From Euryodendron excelsum (Eukaryota > Streptophyta > Magnoliopsida > Ericales > Pentaphylacaceae): 64,000 nucleotides of DNA. Both the position numbers and the translations under genes were made by a program. Positions 1 to 10,674 of this stretch are shown in pieces; within the stretch, counting starts at the first letter, position 1, and every line of letters begins with the position of its first letter. Location: positions 32,080,318 through 32,144,317 of the forward strand of contig CM065379.1 of assembly GCA_033060915.1 (NCBI GenBank). Direction: 5' to 3'. Below the pieces are notes generated by a model, which saw nothing but the letters and a program-made list of their open reading frames with translations, did no database searches and had not been told where the DNA came from.

Positions 1-2267
1 GCAACAATATGCCATGAGTAAAACTCTATTATTTTTCAAATGTTTTAAGTTCAACTCCATATCATGCAATGTTTTTCATATGTTTTCAATGTTTCAATGT
101 TTAGGTTATATATAAATGTCATGTTTTGAAATGCAACTTTACTTATGTTATGAAATGAAAACCCATGGACTAGAAAGCTTTAAATGAAAGATATGCAAGG
201 TTTTCCAATGTACGGTGCCAACTAAAGGTCTTTCGTGGCAAGACCCTAAACTAGCAACAATGGTCCTATGGTAGGGGACGTGAAATAATTTATCGCTATG
301 TTGGAAGACGTCGTTTGGCTTAAAGAGCCTATGTGTGACCTTTATGCTTACTATAGTTGAGCATAGCTCTTATGATTAGCTTAAAGAGCCTATGTGTGAC
401 CTTTATGGTTACTATAACTGAGCCTAGCTCTCATAATTGGCCTATAGCACTTCATGTTGCTAATGAACTGAGCGTAACTCCTAATGACCGAGTCTAACTC
501 TCATGATTGGCCTAAAGCACTCTATGTTGCTAATGAACTAAGCGTAGCTCTTAATGACTGAGCCTAGCTCTCATGACTTGCCTAAAGAACCTTATACATG
601 ACCTTTGCAGTTACCATATTAGCCTAAAAAGCCTTATGCGTGACCTTTACGGTTACTATGTTGGTCTAAAGAGCTTTATGTGTAACCTTTGCGATTTCTA
701 TATTGGCCTAAAGAGCCTTATGTGTGACCTTTACGGTTACTATGTTGGCCTAAAGAGTTTTATATGTGACCTTTACAGTTACTATGTCGGCCTAAAGAGC
801 TTTATATGTGACATTTAAGGTTACTAATGAGGAGCCTAGCTCTGATATAAAGACATAATACACTTATATTCTAGAATGAGAAATATCGTTTGTTCAACTA
901 CTTCACAACAAGTTATGTATGTTTCCCCAAGTATTAATGTCACGGTGTGTCTCTCCATTTTACAATATTATGATATGCCTTATGGTACCATGCTTTGGTA
1001 TGCTTATGACAAGCTACATTATGCATTACGTGATCATGTCACGATTTGTGTCTCACTCTTATAATACTATGTTCAAAATGTCATAACATTTCATTATGAA
1101 AGCTTACAATATAATGTTCTGTTGCATATCTCTTTTACGACACCATGATTTGATACGATATAATGTTTCAATATGATGCTTATGTTACCTATGTTTTCAA
1201 ATCTACGCTTTATATGTTTTGAGAACAATGATATTTGATGTATCTAATATTATACGACGAGCTAAGATATACTCTTGCAAGTTTGTAATGTGTTATGCTC
1301 TTGACAAGGTATGTCATGCTTTATGAGATCATGCTATAACATGCCTCACTCTTTTATGACATTATGTTCTGGAAATTATGAAATGTTTTAATACGAAAGC
1401 CTATGCCACATGTATTTTTAAGTTTACGCTTATACATTTCTAAGTTCATGCCATATATGCATAAATGTTCTTTTATTGTCGTATACATTAAATAGAAACG
1501 TTAGTCCATGATATTTTATGCTCATGCATTATTGTTATTCACTAAGCATTAACTTACATTTTCTAAAAATGCTTTTAAGTAACCAAACTGGAAGGCCCAT
1601 TACGTGGATATTTGGACTACGGCCCACGGTCTTATGATATGTAATGTGTATATAAGCTAGACCCTAATGTTTTGTAATGTTATAATGTTATAACTATGGT
1701 AACCTTTGATAGACCCATTTTATGGTATGATATGTTTTGGGATTAGGCACTACTTTGCCATGTATGACACACATATTTATAAATTTTATTTCCGCAATTA
1801 TGCATCATTGCAAATGATTATGCACAGGTGTTCAATCGGATTACAAGATGCGCCCTTAGGTAGCTAAGGTACTGGCCTGTCATGCACCTTAAATCTGCAT
1901 AGGCCAGGTTATTAGGCGTGACAGTGGCAGCCACATCAACCTTAATTCTCACTATATATACCGAGAGTCATTTATGACTCTAAGGTTGGATTCTTCATCG
2001 CGTGACCTTCACCTGTCACTGGTTGCTTCGCTTAAGACTTCACCGTGAATGCTCTAGCCTTGAGCTAAGCTTACACATAGCCTCTCCCCTTCTCTCTCTT
2101 CTCATGGTTACCATTAGTTCTCTTCATGCCATTCTCCAAGAGACTTGAGCCACGTCGATGACCGCCAGGATTCCCAGACAAATCTTGTGCCAGTCAAACT
2201 CTACACCCCCGGTCCACCTTTTGCTCACAATACATATATAAGCAAGTGTGTGATCATAAAGTAATAC
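1..2267. other. AT-rich repetitive region without a gene
   Basis: No coding exon is recognisable. The sequence is built from degenerate motifs rich in ATG and TTATG. Between about 316 and 575 there are loosely repeated units of roughly 60-70 bp containing AAAGAGCCTATGTGTGACC and TGAGCCTAGCTCTCATGA. A stretch near 1895-1930 (GGCGTGACAG) resembles the end of some gypsy LTRs, but no primer-binding site follows, so an LTR assignment is only a guess. The short ORFs at 573 and 876 are products of the repeats. Confidence 0.5.
579..815 (+). repeat. 42-bp minisatellite, about 5.6 copies
   Basis: Units begin at about 579, 621, 663, 705, 747 and 789. Each reads close to GGCCTAAAGAGCCTTATGTG followed by TGACCTTTACGGTTACTATGTT. 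The period is a multiple of three and units lack stops, so the array reads as a 14-residue peptide repeat (GLKSLMCDLYGYYV). The copies grade on the left into longer related units, which suggests local expansion. I take it as non-coding. Confidence 0.85.
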
Positions 2268-2473
2268 TTTTATTCTTTTTTATTTTGCTAATCGAGTGTC
2301 CAAGTCAGTTTGCACGCACCTCGACTAATTTAAGAGTCTGTGTAGTCTCCTCGTCCCACACAAACTTGGTAATTACAAGGTTAAAGGGAACTCTTGTACT
2401 TGGCAAGAGTCAAACCCCTGACCTCCCTTTGGAAGACCATGAGTTCTTGCCAATTGGGTTAGCCCAATTAGTT
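2268..2473 (-). mobile_element. tRNA-derived SINE, copy 1
   Basis: Read on the minus strand the element starts near 2473 with an A-box-like TAACCCAATTGG (2450-2461) and a B box GGTTTGACTC (2407-2416). These are the two internal RNA polymerase III promoter boxes of tRNA-derived SINEs. It ends in an A-rich tail, seen as the T-rich stretch at 2268-2280. It is flanked by AGTAATAC at 2260-2267 and 2474-2481, a probable target duplication. A diverged relative lies at 21,954-22,184. Confidence 0.75.
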
Positions 2474-2730
2474 AGTAATACTTGCATTCATGAGAAACCA
2501 AACCCAGCTTAATCAAACATGGATTCAACTCAGATCATGTTTTTACATATTCATTAAGAAACCAAGGTGGCTTTTACAATTGCAATACTAGTTAATTAGG
2601 ACATTAGAAGAACTGCTTATTTGCTTGATCATAAGTTTACATGCATTTTGGTGGTCTAATTAAGTATGTGTTGAGCTTTGGCTGCAGTGGGACCTGGAGC
2701 ATATTTCCCGAGCATTCTCGTAGTGTGAGG

Positions 2731-2868
2731 TTACCGCCCTGGCCTGCTGAACGATAGCCCTATGCATTGTTCCATGCAGTCGGCATTTTCCCCGTGCACT
2801 ATCTCAACCGAAGTAGACGTCACCACCATGGCAATGAGGACCACCGCAACAAACTTGTTGGAAGCCAT
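2731..2868 (-). pseudogene. candidate small secreted cysteine-rich peptide, probably frameshifted
   Basis: A 45-codon ORF starts at the ATG at 2868. Residues 1-26 look like a signal peptide: a basic start (MASNK), a hydrophobic core (FVAVVLIAMVV) and a small residue near the cut (VHG). Two cysteines spaced C-x3-C follow, and the frame ends at 2731. One frame over, reading continues from just after the second cysteine to a TAA at 2660-2662 and holds a second pair, C-x4-C. This suggests a one-base frameshift in a peptide of about 70 residues, similar in layout to small secreted pollen-allergen-like (Ole e 6-type) proteins. A TATA box lies about 165 bp upstream. The family call is a guess; the signal peptide is clear. 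Confidence 0.4.
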
Positions 2869-3032
2869 ATATTTTCTTTTACTTAATTTTCTGTGTCTAC
2901 TCCGATACGGGTTGTAAAACTAGCCAGAATTAAATTCAAGATCGATGACGATCAAATTTATACTGCTCTTTATGGGTGGTGTGGTTGATATTTTTGGGTA
3001 ATTGGATTGCTGCTTAATTAATTGGTTGTGTG

Positions 3033-3040
3033 TATATATA
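3033..3040 (-). promoter_or_regulatory. TATA box for the small secreted peptide ORF
   Basis: TATATATA followed by CACAC on the minus strand, about 165 bp upstream of the ATG at 2868. This would give a leader of roughly 130 nt. It is the best evidence that the short ORF was once a real gene, but TATA-like strings are frequent in AT-rich DNA. Confidence 0.35.
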
Positions 3041-4439
3041 GCCAAATTGCCGGCATGTTTTTTTTTTTTTTTTTTTCTAGCCAAGTTCTTTGATGGGTTT
3101 GAGATGAGGAGAAAAATTTGGAGAAAAAGTGTGATTATATGGGTGTAATTACAATATCCAACTTTTTCTCATTAAACAAACAAGGGAAAAAAAAAGAAGA
3201 AGAAAATCCATGGATTGAATCTAGTTTGATAAGAACAAATTAGATTTGACTTGACTAATTGAGTTTGAAAATGAGATATATTTTACTTTTTTTTATTACT
3301 TTAAACCTTCATCCAATAGCCCCTAAATGACGCAGGCAATCCTGGCTTACAGGTGTATTAAGTTGTTGACATACCAATGGATGGTCAGAAAATAGTTATT
3401 TTTAATTTAGAACGCACGATAGTCAATCCCACGGCCGCCCACCCACCCCAATTTTGACTAATGAAAACAATCGAAACCGAACTTTCTACTCTGTTTAACT
3501 TGCTAAACTAGTACTTTACAGCTACACTAAAACTAAAACTTGCTGATGTTTTTTTGTATTTTTGGGTCCAACCGATAGGAGATAATTCATTATTAAGTCA
3601 TCGTAGTTCAGTATCTTTGATTTAAAGAAAACAGCAAAAACAAGAACTATTTTTAGAACTATATATGCTGTTCACATAGCTATAAGTGAGGAATTCATGC
3701 TAATATATATTTTTGGAACAAATATTAACTTTGCTAATTATTGATCCTTATTTTAAGCTTTATAATGATTGGCTCATTAAACATATGAAAAAAAAACTGA
3801 ATTTCAGATAGACCCCTTGTACTTTCATGCATTGGCAGCTAAAACTCCTTAGTTTAAAAAATAGGCACCACACCGCATGCCATTTCTTTCCGTTAACTTC
3901 CATTGAATGAGAAGGGCATTTTTTAGTTTTTACTTGCAAAACATATTCCTCGTTGACATGTCAGGGTACACAAAAAAAAAAAGTTAAAAACAGGTAGTCT
4001 CACTTAATAAAATCATATAGCATCAAAAAATATTAAGGAACAGGTAGGTTAACTTTGAAAAAAAAAAAAAGCAATATATTAAATGCCAAGTAGACTAACT
4101 TAGGAAATTAAAAAATAATCAAGTGAAAAAATAAATTACATAAATTTAGATAGGTTAACAGTATGAAATGTATCAAACACTTTTTTATAATATATTAACA
4201 AATTTTATAAATCATATTTTCATCACACACTTTCACATTGTAAAAATATTTCTTTCTTATTTATTATTTTATTTGGTTCAAATTTGTGTAAAGTCTTTAA
4301 TTTTTTGTTTTTTATTTTTGGTCCAAACTAGTGTAAAAGCATATTTTTCTTGTTTATTTTTTCGTTTGGTCTTAATCTTAATTTTTGTTTTTGTTGACTT
4401 GGTATTTTATTTTTTGTTTTCGAAGCATCGTGAAAACAT
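3041..4439. other. AT-rich intergenic DNA
   Basis: No gene or recognisable element. It contains a poly-T run at about 3059-3076 and several A-runs (for example near 3970 and 4060). The ORF at 4168-4458 is low-complexity Phe/Leu-rich translation of AT-rich sequence. Confidence 0.6.
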
Positions 4440-5520
4440 TTATTTATTTACATTGTGAAGTGGACCCTGAGATGGCATAAACTGAAATTTGGGAAGGCAC
4501 TCTGCTGTTTTGTCCTCTGCATTGACTCCTACAAGTTCATCTTCAATTTCTGGATCATCCTCCTCTTGAGCTTCCAAGACGAACAATTGTTTCCTTGAAC
4601 ATCTATGCCCCCGTACAATCTTCTCATCAGAAGTATAGCACAAACTTTTTTTTTCCTCCTTGCTTCGGTTTCCTTCTCAGTTAGCCTTTTAATGGGAAGG
4701 GATGATACGTCTTAGGTAGTTTGTACATTAGTAGAGCTGTTCCAAGGGTTCTTGTTGTTGTTGCTGTTGTAGGGCAAGGGATTTCTGGGAAATGCCCTGG
4801 TCCTCCTGGTGAAGGCTTCCATACTTTCCTCTTGAAGCCTAACCAGCCCTATAGCTTGCACAATGCTCGTTGGTAAAGTAGTAAAGTAGCTTATAAAGAA
4901 TCCCTCTGCGGATAATCCCTTTGATCTATTAGCCAATTCTTAGAATCTCTCTTAATAGGCTTTAACAGTAGACAATTGTTTGAGCTTAGTCAATTCCAGA
5001 ATGGAGTCTTCATATGCTGATGTGCTAAACCTAGCAGTGATTGCCGCAAACTCGTCCCAAATAAGCCTATCTTGGGTGCTCTCAAACCTCTGGAACCATC
5101 GCAATGCCTTCTCTTCTAGGAGCATTGCAGCAAGTTTTGATTCTCTTCAATTTTATTAAACTCAGATAATCTAAACATATTTATGCATCCCACCCCACCC
5201 AGACGGATCTTCACCGAAAAATCTAGGAAAGTCTATTTTAGTATACGTGGCCTGAGTATTTTCCCAAAAATTGGGAGCATTGACTAATTGGGAACATGCA
5301 CTCTAATTGATCTGCAGGTGGTGGAGCCATCTTCATGGCTAACTGGTTGTGCTTCACATTCATTGAAACCATCATTCTCTTCCATATGCTTGGATGGATG
5401 GCTTTAGCCTGTTCTCGCTTTTAACTCTCGAATGGCCTCAACATGGCGTTCGAAACTTTCCTTCAGTGCCTGCATTTCTTTAGCTCTAGTCCCATCTACC
5501 ATCTATATCATTAATATATT
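4440..5520 (-). pseudogene. decayed gypsy gag
   Basis: Capsid-like coding sequence with many stops and frame changes. The first part (about 5520-5380) reads as an open N-terminal helix with ALKESFERHVEAI. The capsid core is broken around 5000-5330, and the last part holds a C-x2-D-x6-H-x-C knuckle-like motif. Only two pieces (4712-4936 and 4440-4643) stay open for more than 60 codons. It cannot make a working protein. Confidence 0.65.
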
Positions 5521-5527
5521 GTCGCCG

Positions 5528-5539
5528 GCTCTGATACCA
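5528..5539 (-). other. primer-binding site, initiator tRNA-Met
   Basis: The plus strand reads GCTCTGATACCA, identical to the 3' end of plant initiator tRNA-Met. On the minus strand the site (TGGTATCAGAGC) begins two bases after the LTR end, the expected position. Confidence 0.85.
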
Positions 5540-5541
5540 AA

Positions 5542-5871
5542 TGATAAGAGCTTGGTTAAGGAGAAGAGTTGAACTTTGTAAAATGGAAATGAAATTTGAA
5601 TCAATATTCAACCCTTTTGCATTCCACCACCATACTATTCAGATTTATACTATAAACCCAACTGTTTTCATCATAACGGCTGCCAACCAAATTCCCTCCT
5701 AAATCACCAATCCAACCACCCATCAAGTGCTCTGTTTTGGTATCCCAGGGTCGAACAGCGAGTTAGTTATACAACTAATTAACAGCTTGGGAACTAATTT
5801 CAGCTCACTCTGAGCTTGTCTCCCGCTCAGCCATGGGTTTACCCAATGCGGGTATGCCGAGAGCCTTATCA
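5542..5871 (-). repeat. 5' LTR of the gypsy relic
   Basis: 330 bp bounded on the minus strand by TGATAAGG at the start and CTTATCA at the end. The ends form a 7-bp inverted repeat (TGATAAG/CTTATCA), longer than the usual TG/CA. The end nearest the primer site fixes one boundary. The outer boundary rests on the inverted repeat alone, because no second LTR is present. Confidence 0.65.
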
Positions 5872-8513
5872 TTCCAGCTCAGCTTGTGTTTAATTTTTAT
5901 TTATTTATTTATTTTCCTTCTCCTCCAAACAGATTCTTTACCGCTACCTATTTGAATTTCTGCTCGAATCTAAGTGACGATGAAGGTTGGGTTCACAGTT
6001 GATGGGTGTTTGGCTGTGAAAATGCAAGAAAATTTGTAGAATAAAACATGACCTCTGAAGCTGAATGTTAATTGTTTCGAGAACGTGTCATTAAGGGTAA
6101 GGAGAGCTTGGGCGTTCTTGTGGGGGCAATGGCAGATAAAGGAAAGCCTTTGGTGGATGGGTCTTGAGCTCATTAAATTTATGAAGAAATCCAGGTTGGA
6201 TGTGGATGGTTGTACTCATTGCTTCTTTGATTCGCGGGTGCGGAAAGATTGGTTTGATTTGTCTTCCACGCTGAGAAAATATATTCTGAAATTAAATTTT
6301 CTAACAGCTGAGCTTGGATTAAGGAATCGGTGAGAAAAAATGAAAAGAAAAATTATATGAAATTACATATCTCATGTTTGGTTGTTAAAAAAAAATGAAA
6401 GATAAAAGAATATGCAAACAAAAAAATAATAAGTAAGAATTTAAAATCTCATATTTTGTTTTATTTTCTTTTTTTCTTCACAAATTCGAGTTTTTAGCTG
6501 TGGCATGAGAGTATTTTGAACATGAAAGCTATATATTTGCCTATGATTTGTGTGCAGACTAGATCTGCATATATAGATGAAGAAGATGGCGGAGACAATT
6601 GAAGGGTGGATCAACTTGGATGTACTGACGTACGTGTAAATGCATAGATTTTGAACGAGCGAACTCAGTTCATGGCACTAAAGAACATGAGAAAATATAA
6701 AAATATAAAAAATAAAAAAATGGGGAAAAGAGAAGAAGAAAAATCAATATACTTGGCTAATAAGTTTGATCCTTGTCCATGGCTAATTTTCCATTGGAGT
6801 TGGGATTATGGGTTGGGTTCGAGTAGGCTTGAATTCAAGCTATGTCTGAATATGCTCAACTTGGAGTCGTGAATCCATGATTCACAAAAATATAAATTTA
6901 TATATTTATATACATACATCGGGCCCAAGAGTCCAATGTAAACCAACAAATAGACAGCATTTATAAGATAGAAAAAGTACTAAAAATATATTGGAATTAA
7001 ATAAAGTTTTTTTGTTTTTGATCGAAGGAATTAAATAAAGTTTAAAAAATTCTAATTGGAATAATTTTAAGTTGGGTATTTGGGGCATAAGCTCATTACC
7101 AAAAGAATATGGGCTTCAGTAGAACAAAAGCCCAATTCACAATTGGTTTGAGTTTATGATAATCCATTTGGCCGAAAGCCACCACAAATATACATACTCG
7201 CACATATATATATTCTTCTTTTGTGCTTGACTGAGGACTCCAATAGATTTGGGAAACATTCTCCAACATCCGATGTAATGGCATAATCTTTCCAAACCCT
7301 AATCCAATATATTTATTCAACTCATCCAAATGCAGATTAGCCCACTTATTAATGGATTAATTATAAGTGCACAAAATCCTATTAGAGAGCTGTTTTAATT
7401 AGGGGTTATGTTTGGAACTCAATTCATTAATGGGTTAGTGGAATATTTGGGACTTCATTTATCACCCCAATACTTCCCATTCTGACCCAACTCTCCAATG
7501 GGTCAAAAGACTCAAAACTATTTTAAATTCAATAAGGCTCAGTCCATTGGCGAGAGAGAGAAAGAAAAATGGGTGTTGAATCCAAGTCTCTCTCTTTTTT
7601 TGTCCCCTCAATATTTATATATATTTTTTATTTATTATATAGCCTATATGTATATATTAAATATAGTAAAATTAATCATTAAACAAGCAATGATTTGGTG
7701 ATAAAGTGGTCAAATTTTTTATACTAGTCCCGTTTAAATTTTCATCTCAACATAAACTTAAAATTTTAAAATTATTTAAAAAGTCAAAATTGGTGGCTAG
7801 TTTTTTGGTTGAATCGGTCGATTTTTTAAAAACCGACTGGTTCATTCGATTCAAACCAATTTATTCGGTTCAATAAATTAATAAAACAATATCGATTAAG
7901 AGTTCGGTTCTCAATTTAGCCAGTTGAACCGTCTGACCTAATTCAGTTTTGATAACTACACTCAATATCATTGGTCTTCCTTTTGATTTGTGATAAATAT
8001 ATGGTCACATGTTTTGTAGTCATCACGTGAAGTCAGGTTAGGTTAATAAAAATAATAAGATAAAGAAAGAGAAACCAAAAGGGGTGGAGGATTTGAATTT
8101 CAGAACGTTTCGGGAGGAGCTAAAAATGATAAATATGCACAAAAAGCCAAAATAAAGGGAAAGGGGAAGGCAAAGGGAAATGGAAATGGGAAAGGGCGTG
8201 AGGTGTTTGGTTTTGGTCCATGGACATTAACATGGACAAGACTGGCATATTAAGTGACTTGATTTTTTTTGGAGTTTGATCAAAGGGCCAATAATAAAAA
8301 TATCCACCCAACACCAACACCAGTACAAGATGCCAAAAACTGTTCTTTAGTTGTTGACATTTTTTAACGCAAATGGCTCCAAAATCCATTGTGGGTAAAG
8401 GGTTTCACCATATATAATACGTACACGTCCATAAAGTTGGCCCACCATTGAAAGGGAAAGTTTTAGATGACAGAGACAGCGGAACTAATGGTACCAATGT
8501 ACTTTTGAGTGCC
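5872..8513. other. intergenic DNA, no supported gene
   Basis: AT-rich sequence with overlapping short ORFs. The plus-strand ORF at 6085-6333 includes CTHCFFDSRVRKDWFDLSS and has less biased composition than its surroundings, so it might be a decayed exon, but I do not recognise it. A stretch at about 7770-7960 rich in ACCG/CGGTT motifs (ending GTTTTGATAACTACAC) resembles the hAT-type repeats seen near 24.8 and 25.7 kb. Confidence 0.45.
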
Positions 8514-8521
8514 CTTTAATT

Positions 8522-9017
8522 AGGGATGGCAGTAACCCGCTCAGATTATATACTTTTCCCTGCCCCGCTCTCGTTTTTCACTTTAATTTTTTTATTTTAT
8601 TTTTATATAAATTATTTTTATACTTACTGTATTTTTTTAAATCTTTGTCTATTTTAAAACAAAATATAATTTATAATTAAACTCTAATAATATATTAAAA
8701 TTTTAAATTTTTTGTCATTTATTTATCACATTAATATATGTAATAGAAAATCATGTATAAAATTAAAATTAACGCTTGGTCTTTGAAAATTAATCATTTC
8801 TAAATAAATTAAATAATAAAAAAAGATTGAACTTAGACATGGACTTAAACTCAAGGCGAGAGTAGAAGTAGGGTAAGGGTGGAGACAACTTTATGCTATA
8901 GAGACGAAAATGGATGTCCCAACTTCTATCCAAATAGAAATAGAGATGAATTTTTCAAATGAAAGCAAGAATAGAGTTCTCAATGCTTGGCCGAGCCCGA
9001 TTCATTACCATTCTTAC
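8522..9017. mobile_element. hAT-like MITE with perfect 8-bp target duplication
   Basis: 496 bp flanked by identical CTTTAATT at 8514-8521 and 9018-9025. The ends form imperfect inverted repeats: AGGGATGGCAGTAACCCGCTC on the left and, on the reverse strand of the right end, GTAAGAATGGTAATGAATCG then GGCTC. An 8-bp duplication is the hallmark of the hAT superfamily. The interior is AT-rich with no coding capacity, so it is non-autonomous. Confidence 0.75.
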
Positions 9018-9025
9018 CTTTAATT

Positions 9026-10030
9026 CATGTCACATAAAGCAAGCTACTTTATTTGATTTGATTGAGAAAAGGAAAATTAGTACTAAAATAACAAGCTACG
9101 ATCCTGAGTATACGATAATTTGATGAGTGTATTTTGAAAGGTAAATTAATTACGAAAATAATTAATAATTAAGTGTACGGTAAAGAATTGTTGATAAAAA
9201 TCTAAACCCCGAATCACCGCGTCAGATTCAACCAATCGTTGCAAAACAAATAGTTACAACAAACACATATTGGACAATACACAATCTGAGACTCGCAATG
9301 AAGTGCTCTTGCAAACACACATGTACACTGTTTTTGCAGTACTTGATCTCGCCAAATCTTCAAAGAGGATAATCCACACAAAAAAAAGTTAATGCATATA
9401 GGATAAATTATTCCATACAGAAAATGTTTAACATCTCAAAACTCCACCAAGAGGATCACCAATGATTTCTTCAATAGCAGGATTAATAAACAAATGCTAA
9501 GAGATTTTTCTAAATATTGTCTCACAGTGTATAACTCTGTATTAAATAAAGGAAAAAATGAAACTGGTGTTCTAACATGATATTTGGTAAAAAGAAAAAA
9601 AAAAAAGAAAAGCAAAGTGTACTTAGGGCCCAGAACAAAAAGGAAAAAAGAGAAAAATGATAATGCATACTTCTAATCAGAATTAATCCCTACTTGAGGG
9701 AATAATTAACATCAAAAGTTATTATAATTATCAACAATATTCAATGTGTGAAATGGGCATTTTGAAGGAAATATTTTGTATCTAAGTATACTTGGAAGAA
9801 TTAATATTTAGGACATGTGGATGCTTGAAATTGAAATTTTGTTTTACAAATGTTCCAGCCAGTTAGTGAAAATGTACTCCAAAATTTTACAAAAAGATAT
9901 CACTGTTCAGTGGGCAAAAGTGAAGACTCAACTTGTACATTCACATGTCGATACCTATGTGATTCAGTGGCATTCAGTTATCTACTCTAGTAACTTGGTT
10001 GTTGAGATCTTGAATTCAACTTTCCTAGTA
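9026..10030. other. AT-rich intergenic DNA
   Basis: No gene seen. There is an A-rich run near 9591-9620. The ORF at 9815-10048 crosses into the retrotransposon LTR and shows no domain. Confidence 0.55.
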
Positions 10031-10035
10031 GTGAT
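10031..10035. repeat. target-site duplication, left copy (GTGAT)
   Basis: GTGAT directly precedes the 5' LTR and is repeated at 19,994-19,998 directly after the 3' LTR. A 5-bp duplication is typical of LTR retrotransposon integration and fixes both element ends. Confidence 0.95.
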
Positions 10036-10640
10036 TGTGGGGGAATAACCCCCGGCCCAACCCAATGGGTGAGGCTCAATCTGCGCAAATTAAAGTTGGG
10101 GCTACTTGGCAGACCCAGATCAGAATTAGAGGGAAGACCAGCTTTGACTGCCGACCTCCTTCACAGCGTAACCCAAACTGCGAAAAGCAGGCCCAAACCG
10201 CTAGCGGTCTTTGCGCATTAAATGCAGAGTTGACTCGCATTAAATGCACAAGCGGCTGCCCACGCGACGTCGACGTGCACGTCCGGTCAGTCAGAATCCT
10301 CCACGACGGTACGCCAAACCCTGTAAATAATCAGGCGGCGTCAATGATAATGCCTACCCAGCAGGCCATGAGAGCCTGCTGGTAGGCCAAGGCAAAACAC
10401 ACTCCCTCAAAGATTCTATAAATACCCAAGGCATCGAGAGCCAGGTATGAATAGTTAACTCCAAGTATTCACAACTTTCATTCACCTTTATCGATTAAGC
10501 TTGCTAACTTAATCTTCAGAGTGTGATCGGCCCACTAAGGGTCGACCCATTCTAACTTCCGTGTCTTGCAGGAGATATTTGGACTCATCCATTTGGGGCT
10601 TGAGAGTTCGGCCCAGCCTTCCCGAAAAATCCCACTTACA
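10036..10640 (+). repeat. 5' LTR (605 bp)
   Basis: Starts TGTGGGGGAATAACCC and ends CCCACTTACA, with the canonical TG/CA ends. A TATA box (CTATAAATA) at 10,416-10,424 should place the RNA start near 10,450. About 41 substitutions separate it from the 3' LTR and only one is a transversion. Confidence 0.95.
10416..10424 (+). promoter_or_regulatory. LTR promoter TATA box
   Basis: CTATAAATACCC, kept unchanged in both LTRs (second copy at 19,769-19,777). It marks the U3/R region and would drive the sense genomic RNA. Confidence 0.75.
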
Positions 10641-10642
10641 AT

Positions 10643-10660
10643 TGGCGCCGTCTGTGGGAA
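10643..10660 (+). other. primer-binding site
   Basis: TGGCGCCGTCTGTGGGAA lies two bases after the 5' LTR. The first nine bases (TGGCGCCGT) match the complement of the 3' end of plant tRNA-Asp, but the next bases match that tRNA only in part. The primer tRNA is therefore uncertain. Confidence 0.75.
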
Positions 10661-10674
10661 GACTAAGAAAAACC

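Larger units (their letters stand above)
4440..5871 (-). mobile_element. truncated Ty3/gypsy retrotransposon relic (5' LTR, primer site, part of gag)
   Basis: Reading leftward on the minus strand: a 330-bp LTR (5871 to 5542), a primer-binding site identical to the 3' end of initiator tRNA-Met, then a decayed gag. Gag-like pieces include the stretch around 4712-4936 (QAIGLVRLQEESMEAF) and the C-terminal stretch at 4440-4643 (CYTSDEKIVRGHRCSRKQLF), which resembles the zinc-knuckle region of gypsy gag proteins. Protease, RT and integrase are absent and no 3' LTR is found, so it is a 5'-end fragment. Confidence 0.75.

Noticed and set aside
6085..6333. Possible exon with CTHCFFDSRVRKDW
   Set aside because: Composition is suggestive, but I cannot place it in a family and no neighbouring exons, splice sites or start region support a gene.
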